Positions 57,321-64,000 of a DNA stretch of 64,000 bases are shown here, in pieces. The notes under the pieces were generated by a model, which was given only the letters and a program-made list of their open reading frames with translations, did no database searches and was not told where the DNA came from. Made by a program: the position numbers and the translations under genes. Origin of the DNA: Roseiconus nitratireducens (GTDB lineage Bacteria; Planctomycetota; Planctomycetia; Pirellulales; Pirellulaceae); NCBI RefSeq assembly GCF_008629675.1, contig NZ_VWOX01000004.1, positions 310,001 to 374,000 on the forward strand. Direction: 5' to 3'. The stretch's first letter is position 1; every line of letters starts with the position of its first letter.

Positions 57321-58262
57321 TCAGCCCTTGACCGGATTGAGTGAACGCAGTGGTTTGGGCAGCGGGAACTGGACGGACTCTTCGCGGACCGTTGCGGTTT
57401 CCACGGTCGCACCAAATTTTTCGACCAACCAATCAATGGTCGACTGGACGACCGACTCGGGGGCGCTGGCCCCGGCGGTAATCAACACGGTTTGGCTTTG
57501 GTGAAAGTCTTCCAAACTCAAATCCGCCGGCCCATCGACCAGGAACGCCAACTTCCCCTGATCGGAAGCCAGCTCTCGCAGCCGCGCCGAATTGCTGCTG
57601 TTTTGGCTCCCAAGCACGATCACCACGTCGGCATCGGGTGCCAACATGCGGACCGCGTCCTGGCGGTTCTGTGTGGCGTAGCAGATGTCGCCTTTGGGCG
57701 GGCTTTCGATGGCCGGAAACCGTTGTCGCAAACGCTCGATGATGCGGTTGGCATCGTCAACGCTCAGCGTCGTCTGGGTCAGGAAGGCCAACTTGGTGGA
57801 GTCGGCGACCTGCAACCGATCCACATCGGCTTCGTCTTCCACCAAAACAATCGCCTCCGGTGCCTCGCCCATCGTCCCGAGCACTTCGTCGTGGCCGTCA
57901 TGTCCGATCAGCACGATGGTGTAGCCTCGCTGGGCATACTTGATCGCTTCCAGGTGCACCTTGGTGACCAGGGGGCAGGTCGCATCCAGCGTGGTCAGAT
58001 GCCGGGCCTTGGCGGCCTGGCGAATCTCCGGAGAAACCCCGTGCGCCGAAAACATCAGGACGCTGCCTTCGGGGACATCGTCAACGGAATCGACGAACAC
58101 GGCACCTTTTTTCTGAAAGGTGTCGACGACGTACTGATTGTGTACGATCTCGTGATAAACGTAGACCGGCGCCCCGAAATGCTGAAGCGTCAGCTCCAAC
58201 GAATCGACCGCCATGTTGACCCCGGCACAGAATCCGCGTGGGGCCGCCAATACGATTTTCAT
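57321..58262 (-). CDS. ispH: 4-hydroxy-3-methylbut-2-enyl diphosphate reductase
   Basis: IspH reduces HMBPP to IPP and DMAPP, the last step of the non-mevalonate pathway, using a [4Fe-4S] cluster. The three cluster cysteines are Cys12 (RGFCAGV), Cys96 (DATCPLV) and Cys194 (DICYATQNRQ), and HNQYVVD, HGVSPEI, GHDGHDEVLGT and GSQNSSNSARL complete the family set. 313 residues is normal. ATG 58262 is used; the frame runs open to 58634 because it shadows hpnC. It diverges from hpnC, placing the isoprenoid precursor step beside squalene synthesis. Confidence 0.97.
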   Translation of the reverse strand: MKIVLAAPRGFCAGVNMAVDSLELTLQHFGAPVYVYHEIVHNQYVVDTFQKKGAVFVDSVDDVPEGSVLMFSAHGVSPEIRQAAKARHLTTLDATCPLVTKVHLEAIKYAQRGYTIVLIGHDGHDEVLGTMGEAPEAIVLVEDEADVDRLQVADSTKLAFLTQTTLSVDDANRIIERLRQRFPAIESPPKGDICYATQNRQDAVRMLAPDADVVIVLGSQNSSNSARLRELASDQGKLAFLVDGPADLSLEDFHQSQTVLITAGASAPESVVQSTIDWLVEKFGATVETATVREESVQFPLPKPLRSLNPVKG

Positions 58263-58274
58263 TGCAGTTCCTAG

Positions 58275-59135
58275 ATGACGTCCGGAAAGATTCTCCGAAA
58301 CAGTGAGCTCGTTTGTCGCCGCCTGGCCCGATCGCACTACGAGAACTTTCTGGTCGCTTCGATCCTGCTGCCGCGGCGGCTCCGACAACCGTTTTACAAC
58401 ATTTACGCGTTTTGTCGCACCGCCGACGATTTGGCCGACCAGTCGCCCAGCCCCGAAGCAGCGCTCACCGCCCTGGATGATCTGCAGTCCGATCTGGATG
58501 CCACGTTCGCCGGTCATCCGCCCGACACCAGTTTCTTTCCCGCACTGGCGCACACGGTCGAAACCTTCGATCTGGCAAAAAAACCCTTTGAGGACCTGTT
58601 GTCGGCTTTTCGCCAGGATCAGCACGTCACTCAATACGCAAGCATGCCGGAATTGATCGATTATTGCACACGATCGGCAAACCCCGTTGGCCGAATCGTG
58701 TTACAACTCGCCGGGCAGCTCAACGAACAAACCGCCCCGCTCTCGGACCAAATCTGCACCGGCCTGCAGCTGGCAAATTTTTGGCAGGACGTCAAGCGCG
58801 ACTGGGAAATCGGACGAGTTTACCTGCCGCAGGACGCTTGTCGGCGGCACGGCGTGCAACCGCGGGACCTGGCCGACAGCCGCACGCCGGAAACGCTGAA
58901 ATCCCTGTTGGCACAGCTCTGCGATGATGCCGAAGCCCATTTCCACCGCGGATTGCCTTTGGCCGAACATGTCCCCCGGTGGCTGGCCGGGGACATCCGC
59001 CTGTTCGCCCACGGCGGCCTGGCGACGTTGCAGGCGATTCGGAAAATCGACTTCGACGTGTTACGGGTGCGTCCCAAAGTCACCAAAATGGTGCAACTGA
59101 AGTTGATGACACGGGCGGCGACCGGCCGCTTGTGA
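58275..59135 (+). CDS. hpnC: squalene synthase HpnC
   Basis: A 286-residue trans-isoprenyl diphosphate synthase. It converts presqualene diphosphate to hydroxysqualene in the three-enzyme HpnCDE route. The two Asp-rich motifs are RTADDLADQ and QLANFWQDVKRDW, and RVYLPQD follows. ATG 58275 is 12 bp from the divergent ispH start. A tandem 18-bp duplication lies downstream, in the 149-bp gap before hpnD. Confidence 0.92.
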   Translation: MTSGKILRNSELVCRRLARSHYENFLVASILLPRRLRQPFYNIYAFCRTADDLADQSPSPEAALTALDDLQSDLDATFAGHPPDTSFFPALAHTVETFDLAKKPFEDLLSAFRQDQHVTQYASMPELIDYCTRSANPVGRIVLQLAGQLNEQTAPLSDQICTGLQLANFWQDVKRDWEIGRVYLPQDACRRHGVQPRDLADSRTPETLKSLLAQLCDDAEAHFHRGLPLAEHVPRWLAGDIRLFAHGGLATLQAIRKIDFDVLRVRPKVTKMVQLKLMTRAATGRL

Positions 59136-59197
59136 ACCGGATGCCAAAGACGTTGAATTGCCCGGTCACGTTTGAATCGCTCCGGTAACCACGCACC

Positions 59198-59233
59198 GCC
59201 CTGACCCTTCCGTTCGCCCTGACCCTTCCCTTC
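59198..59233. repeat. 18-bp tandem duplication between hpnC and hpnD
   Basis: GCCCTGACCCTTCCGTTC (59198-59215) is followed by a near-identical copy (59216-59233, CCCTTC ending). Confidence 0.88.
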
Positions 59234-59284
59234 GCCCGGTCCGCCACCTTTTTCAGGTCAATCCGTTCAGGCCCACACAACCAG

Positions 59285-60265
59285 ATGCCGGACTCCGCCC
59301 TGACGACCGCCAGCTACCGACACGTGCAGCGCATTTCGCGCCGCAGCGGCAGCAATTTTTATCACTCGTTCTGGCTGCTTCCGCGTGGCAAACGCAACGC
59401 GATGTGCGCCCTGTACGCCTTCGCCAGAATCACCGATGACATCGGCGATTGTCACGAACCGTCGGCGTTGCGGAAACGCTGGTTGGACTGGTGGCGACAA
59501 ACGACCGCGCTGAACTTGATCAGCGATGCCCCCACCGACCACGTCACGCTGGCACCGGGGATCGCGACGGACACTTCCGACTGGCCGATCGATTTGAATC
59601 AACGGGCTCGCGAAATCTTACCCGCCCTGCGTGACACAACGCGTCGATTCGAAATCCCCACCCGTTACCTGTTGGAAATCGTCGACGGCGTGCTGGCCGA
59701 TCAACAGAAAACTCGCTTCGACACCTACGAACAATTGGAACACTACTGCTACCTGGTCGCATCGGCGGTCGGGTTGGCCTGTTTGCATATCTGGGAATTC
59801 AAGGATCCGTTGCCGATCCGTGCGGCGATCGATTGCGGTTTGGCGTTCCAATTGACCAACATTCTGCGTGACATCTCTGAAGACGCCCGACGCGGGCGGA
59901 TCTACCTTCCCCGGCAACATTATGCCCAGCACGGACTGTGTGAAGACGATCTGCTGGATCCCCGCGGCGACGACCGACTGGGTTGCTTGATCGAGGATGA
60001 AATTCGTCGGGCGAAGACGCTGTATGCCAGCGGTTGGAGCGTCTGGGATTCACTGGGCCAGGACGGCCGGCCCATGTTTTCGATGATGTGGCGGACCTAC
60101 CGCCGACTCCTGGACCGAATTGCCGAAGACCCACGCGCCGTCGCCACCCGGCGTGTGCGGTTGACCACCGGCGAGCGGCTGGGTTTGGTCTCGCGCCATT
60201 TCCTGACGCCGATGTTTCGTCGGCTTCCGGTTCCGCCCCGCGAGGTCGTCGAGGCAACTTCTTGA
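59285..60265 (+). CDS. hpnD: presqualene diphosphate synthase HpnD
   Basis: A 326-residue trans-isoprenyl diphosphate synthase that joins two farnesyl diphosphates into presqualene diphosphate. Asp-rich motifs are FARITDDIGD and LTNILRDISEDARRGRIYLP, and CALYAFAR and YCYLVASAVGLAC match the family. ATG 59285 is used. The final TGA overlaps the hpnE start as TTGA. Confidence 0.94.
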   Translation: MPDSALTTASYRHVQRISRRSGSNFYHSFWLLPRGKRNAMCALYAFARITDDIGDCHEPSALRKRWLDWWRQTTALNLISDAPTDHVTLAPGIATDTSDWPIDLNQRAREILPALRDTTRRFEIPTRYLLEIVDGVLADQQKTRFDTYEQLEHYCYLVASAVGLACLHIWEFKDPLPIRAAIDCGLAFQLTNILRDISEDARRGRIYLPRQHYAQHGLCEDDLLDPRGDDRLGCLIEDEIRRAKTLYASGWSVWDSLGQDGRPMFSMMWRTYRRLLDRIAEDPRAVATRRVRLTTGERLGLVSRHFLTPMFRRLPVPPREVVEATS

Positions 60266-61815
60266 ATCGGACCGCCGCAGGCACCGCCCCGAGCGACACG
60301 CCCCCGAACGACACGTCTACTGCGACGCGACCGACCGACGTCCTGATTGTCGGTGGCGGCTTGGCAGGCTTGGCGGCCGCCGAGGCGCTCACGCGAACTC
60401 AGCCGGCGTTGCGGGTGACGCTGTTGGAATCCAAACGTCAGTTGGGCGGGCGGGCAGGCTCATTCGCGGATCCATCGTCCGGAACCACGGTCGACTATTG
60501 CCAACATGCCGCGATGGGATGCTGTACCAACCTGCTGGACCTGATTCAGCGGTGCGGGCTGTCGCAATGCTTCCGCCGCTACCGTGAATTGACCTTTCTG
60601 CACCCCCAGTCCCCGCCCAGCCGTTTCGCGCCCAACCGTTTCCTGCCGCCGCCACTGCATCTGGCTGGAACGCTTCACGCCCAACGTTACCTCCGACCTG
60701 CTCAACGCATCCAGATTCTGCGCGGGCTGTGGCAATTGATGCGCAGCCGAGACGACAAGCTACGCGCGACGACCGCCGCCCGATGGCTTTCCGAACACGG
60801 CCAGGACGCGGAAACGTTGAAGGCGTTCTGGGACGTGATCCTGGTGAGCGCTTTGGGGGAACGAACCGATCGCGTGGCCATGTCAGCCGCCCGGAAAGTA
60901 TTGATCGACGGGTTCGCTGCGGCCCGTGGTGCCAGCGATGTGTTGATCCCCACGGCGCCGCTCTCGCATGTTTTTGGAGACCGGATGCGAGATCACTTGT
61001 CCAGCCGCGGTGTGGTGATTCGCCAAGGTGAAACGGTCCGCAGGATCAACGCTGACCGAACCGTCGTCACCGGAGAGAGCCAGTTGCGGCCGGACCACGT
61101 GATCTGCGCCGTTCCCTGGCACCGCGTCGCGGACTTGTTCTCCGACTGGCCGGCTGCCCAGCGCGCCCGGCTTCCCGACCTGGAGACGGTTTCAAACTTT
61201 CCGACCTCACCGATCACCGGCTTGCACTTGTGGTTCGACAAGCCGATCACCGATCTGGACCATGCGGTGATGGTCGGCACGGTCAGCCAATGGATGTTTC
61301 GTGCCCCATTCAGCAGTGCCCCATTGGAAAGTGCCAACGGCGACCGTACCAACGTCCAGCGTACCGGCGATGACATCCAACCGAGCAGTCCGGGCGGACA
61401 ACCAACAAGCGGCCACTATGTCCAGATCGTGATCAGCGGTTGCAGCGACGTGGGATCGGGATCCATCGAATCGCTGCTGGAGGTGGTCCTGTCGGAATTG
61501 CGACACGCCTTTCCAGACGCACGCCAGGCGCGTCTGCTGAGCCATCGCCGCGTGACCGATCCCAACAGCGTTTTTTCGATCACTCCGGCGGTGGAAGCGG
61601 CGCGTCCGTCCAGCCGGACCGACGTGCCGTGGTTACACTTGGCGGGCGATTGGACGGCCACCGGATGGCCGGCGACGATGGAAGGCGCGGTGATCAGCGG
61701 CCGCAAGGCGGTCGAAAGCCTACTGGGGGGGATCGACGACAGCCCCCCCGCGGCGCTGGTCCGTCCGGGGCTTCCCCGCCGCTGGTTGGCGCGGCGGCTG
61801 ATCCGCCAAAGCTGA
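60262..61815 (+). CDS. hpnE: hydroxysqualene dehydroxylase HpnE
   Basis: A 517-residue FAD amine-oxidase-like enzyme that reduces hydroxysqualene to squalene. The N-terminal FAD fold is VLIVGGGLAGLAAAEALT with LGGRAGSF, and the C-terminal LAGDWTATGWPATMEGAVISG is the FAD-contacting end. The start is TTG 60262, overlapping hpnD as TTGA; the frame is open further upstream but inside hpnD. A disordered, Ser/Pro-rich insert (about 360-395) is unusual. hpnC, hpnD and hpnE are together enough to make squalene from farnesyl diphosphate. Confidence 0.93.
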   Translation: MNRTAAGTAPSDTPPNDTSTATRPTDVLIVGGGLAGLAAAEALTRTQPALRVTLLESKRQLGGRAGSFADPSSGTTVDYCQHAAMGCCTNLLDLIQRCGLSQCFRRYRELTFLHPQSPPSRFAPNRFLPPPLHLAGTLHAQRYLRPAQRIQILRGLWQLMRSRDDKLRATTAARWLSEHGQDAETLKAFWDVILVSALGERTDRVAMSAARKVLIDGFAAARGASDVLIPTAPLSHVFGDRMRDHLSSRGVVIRQGETVRRINADRTVVTGESQLRPDHVICAVPWHRVADLFSDWPAAQRARLPDLETVSNFPTSPITGLHLWFDKPITDLDHAVMVGTVSQWMFRAPFSSAPLESANGDRTNVQRTGDDIQPSSPGGQPTSGHYVQIVISGCSDVGSGSIESLLEVVLSELRHAFPDARQARLLSHRRVTDPNSVFSITPAVEAARPSSRTDVPWLHLAGDWTATGWPATMEGAVISGRKAVESLLGGIDDSPPAALVRPGLPRRWLARRLIRQS

Positions 61816-61882
61816 CCATTTGCCGCGTCACTAGTATTCGCATAGACCATTTTTCTCATTCCAAAAGGCAGAGTCGGCAGGC

Positions 61883-64000
61883 GTGGATCGATCCCTTCCC
61901 GAACACCTGGACGAGCGCATTCGCTGGTGGGTCTCTCCCGATCACGCCTCGGGCGGCCCCGGACAATTCGTGTTGTATTGGATGCACACGGCATTGCGGG
62001 CACATGAGAATCCGGCGTTGGACAGCGCCATTTGCCTGGCTCGGCAAAACGGATTGCCGTTGCTGGTCTACCACGGGCTGAGCGAGCAGTATCCCTACGC
62101 CTGCGACCGCCATCATGCGTTCATCCTGCAGGGACATCGCGATGTCCAACGCCAGCTATCCGACCGGGGCATCGTGGCCGCGTTTCATTTGCAACGGCAG
62201 GGCAATCGGGGCCCCTACCTGAGAGATCTGACGCGGGCGGCAGCTGTCCTGGTCACCGAAGAAATGCCGGTGCCGCCGGTAACCGGATGGCTGGAGCGTC
62301 TGTCGGTCACCACCGAGACGCCCATCGCCACGGTCGACTGCAGCTGTCTTGCCCCGGTCACCCTGGTCGATCGCTCGTTCACGCGGGCGGCCGAGTTTCG
62401 GCGCGAGGTGCAGCCGCTACATGAGGAGCGGTTGCAGCGGCCGTACGTCGAACAAGACATCGACGTTTCGATGTGCGACCTGGACTGGATGACGCAAACC
62501 TTTGGGCTCAGCCCCCTGTGCCTGCAAGATGCCGACCTGGCCAAGTTGATCGGTCAGTGCCGGATCGACCACACCGTCGCACCGGTCGCCGACACGCCGG
62601 GTGGCAGCCGCGCCGGGTACGCACGCTGGAAAAAGTTTCGTGAGCAAAGTCTGCGTCGCTACGGACACGCCCGTCGCAACGCCGCCCGTCGGGACGGCAC
62701 CAGCCGGATGAGTGCTTACCTGCACTACGGGATGGTCAGCCCGTTTCGGATCGCTCGCGAAGCGGCTGCTGAGGGCGCGACCAAGTATCTGGATGAGTTG
62801 CTGACGTGGCGCGAGTTGTCCTTTCACTTCTGCTTTCATCATCGCGACGAAATTGACTCGCTGGATTCGATTCCCGACTGGGCGCGCACGACCCTGCGGC
62901 AACACGCCAAGGACCCACGCGAGGAAGATTGCAGTTGGGAACGATTGGCCCGCGGAAACTCCGGGCGACCGCTTTGGGACGCCGCGCAACGCAGCCTGTT
63001 GAAACACGGTGAATTGCACAACGACCTCCGAATGACCTGGGGCAAGGCGTTCCTCCCCTGGGCATCGTCTCCCGAGCGTGCGCTTCAATTGACGCTGGAC
63101 CTGAATCATCGTTACGCCCTGGACGGACGAAACCCGTCTTCGTTCGGTGGCGTGCTGTGGTGCTACGGACAGTTTGATCATCCGTTTGACCAGGATCGCC
63201 CCATCCTGGGCACCATCCGGCCTCGTTGCCTGGAGCAACACGCGGAGCGATTGGACCTGCAGCGGTTCACGAAAATCGCCGACCGACCCATTGCCGCCAG
63301 CCTGCCGCGGGTCGCAATCGTCGGTGCGGGAATGGCGGGACTGACTGCCGCCCGAACCCTGTCCGACCACGGCATCGACGTCACCGTGTTCGACAAGTCA
63401 CGTGGAGTCGGCGGCCGCATGTCCACGCGACGCGTTGAGCTTCCTGGCCGGGGCGTGCTGCGTTTTGATCATGGCGCGCAATACTTCACCGCTCGCGATG
63501 GGCGATTCTGCCGCTTGGTGAACAGCTGGATGCATGACGGCCTGGCGCAACCTTGGCTGGGCCGCATCGTGCAACTGTCCGCGGACGGATCGATCGAAGA
63601 AGAAAAGCGTGGAACGGCCCGCTACGTCGGCGTCCCGGGAATGAATCAGATCGCAAAGCATCTCGCCGCCGACCTGGTCACTCGACTGCGCACGCCGATC
63701 ACGCGCGTCGCCGGCCAACCCGGATCGTGGACACTGCACGACCAAAGCGGGGAAACCCATGGGCCGTTTGAAATCGTGCTTTGCAACTGCCCGCCGGATC
63801 AAACGCTTCGGTTGATCGACGGGATCAGCCGGCTGGCCGAACCGGTGCGCCAAGTCGAAATGCGGCCGTGTTGGGCCGTGATGCTGGCGGCCGATTGCCT
63901 GGGCGATCTCCCGTTCGACGGAGCGTTCGTGCAAGACAGCCCGATCAGTTGGATTGCGTCAGACCATGCCAAGCCGGGGCGCGACCAGCCACCGACTTGG
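61883..64000 (+). CDS. class II CPD photolyase fused to renalase-like oxidoreductase (3' end cut off)
   Basis: One frame open for 706 codons to the right edge, with no stop. Residues 1 to about 455 are a class II photolyase: FVLYWMHTALRAHENPALD, YLDELLTWRELSFHFCFHHR, TWGKAFLPWA, LDGRNPSSFGGVLWCYGQFD, and RPILGTIRPRC at the end. It uses FADH and light to split cyclobutane dimers. From about residue 475 a second FAD protein begins: VAIVGAGMAGLTAARTLSDHG, GVGGRMSTRR and FDHGAQYFTARD, typical of the renalase-like COG3380 oxidoreductases. GTG 61883 is used. The junction is seamless and both parts look intact as far as the window goes. Confidence 0.9.
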   Translation, partial: MDRSLPEHLDERIRWWVSPDHASGGPGQFVLYWMHTALRAHENPALDSAICLARQNGLPLLVYHGLSEQYPYACDRHHAFILQGHRDVQRQLSDRGIVAAFHLQRQGNRGPYLRDLTRAAAVLVTEEMPVPPVTGWLERLSVTTETPIATVDCSCLAPVTLVDRSFTRAAEFRREVQPLHEERLQRPYVEQDIDVSMCDLDWMTQTFGLSPLCLQDADLAKLIGQCRIDHTVAPVADTPGGSRAGYARWKKFREQSLRRYGHARRNAARRDGTSRMSAYLHYGMVSPFRIAREAAAEGATKYLDELLTWRELSFHFCFHHRDEIDSLDSIPDWARTTLRQHAKDPREEDCSWERLARGNSGRPLWDAAQRSLLKHGELHNDLRMTWGKAFLPWASSPERALQLTLDLNHRYALDGRNPSSFGGVLWCYGQFDHPFDQDRPILGTIRPRCLEQHAERLDLQRFTKIADRPIAASLPRVAIVGAGMAGLTAARTLSDHGIDVTVFDKSRGVGGRMSTRRVELPGRGVLRFDHGAQYFTARDGRFCRLVNSWMHDGLAQPWLGRIVQLSADGSIEEEKRGTARYVGVPGMNQIAKHLAADLVTRLRTPITRVAGQPGSWTLHDQSGETHGPFEIVLCNCPPDQTLRLIDGISRLAEPVRQVEMRPCWAVMLAADCLGDLPFDGAFVQDSPISWIASDHAKPGRDQPPTW

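Overview
The window is one continuous, GC-rich bacterial chromosome segment. Its gene content and style point to a planctomycete, most likely a Pirellulaceae (Rhodopirellula-like) bacterium. The signs are a secreted arylsulfatase, DUF1080 lipoprotein, di-haem cytochrome c, a J-like 'FDPLHKWLG' domain, GYF_2 and ANTAR proteins, the hpnCDE squalene route, scattered biosynthetic operons, frequent GTG/TTG starts with weak Shine-Dalgarno sites, and many palindromic or tandem intergenic repeats. This placement comes from recognising protein families, not from a database search. I saw no rRNA, tRNA, CRISPR array, prophage or insertion sequence.

Layout. 1-8.6 kb: small hypothetical protein, a three-copy palindromic repeat array, LplT-like MFS transporter, thiC, secreted di-haem cytochrome c, GT39-like membrane glycosyltransferase overlapping a threonine aldolase gene. 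8.8-18.3 kb: hisD-hisC and hisB, separated by a HEAT-like exported protein and a J-like membrane protein coupled to an Hsp70-like chaperone. 18.6-25 kb: lipoprotein, a 1039-residue fusion of the three AmmeMemoRadiSam components, Tat-exported sugar isomerase-like protein and two overlapping membrane-protein genes. 25.4-33 kb: gatA-gatB (no gatC here), a soluble histidine kinase and a response regulator with its DNA-binding domain at the N terminus, and mnmG. 33.3-39.1 kb: Asp-box secreted protein, GH32 fructanase and App1-like DUF2183 phosphatase.

39.2-44.8 kb is a signalling block: an ANTAR protein with a degenerate receiver, a double-domain KaiC-like ATPase translationally linked to a hybrid histidine kinase with a pseudo-receiver N terminus, and a PP2C phosphatase. 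45-48 kb: sulfatase and holA. 48-54.2 kb: GYF_2/coiled-coil/SUFU-like protein, then a mazG-like gene, a large membrane protein with a GATase-like region and an ABC ATPase on one strand. 54.6-57.3 kb: sulfotransferase and DUF1080 lipoprotein. 57.3-64 kb: ispH and hpnC-hpnD-hpnE (isoprenoid to squalene), followed by a class II photolyase fused to a renalase-like FAD oxidoreductase that runs off the right edge.

The most interesting items are the three-in-one AmmeMemoRadiSam protein with an extra unrecognised segment, the KaiC/hybrid-kinase pair beside a phosphorylation-dead ANTAR protein, the membrane J-like/Hsp70 pair without an HPD motif, the SUFU-like protein, the photolyase-oxidoreductase fusion, and a recurring pattern of short tandem duplications placed exactly on or beside stop codons.
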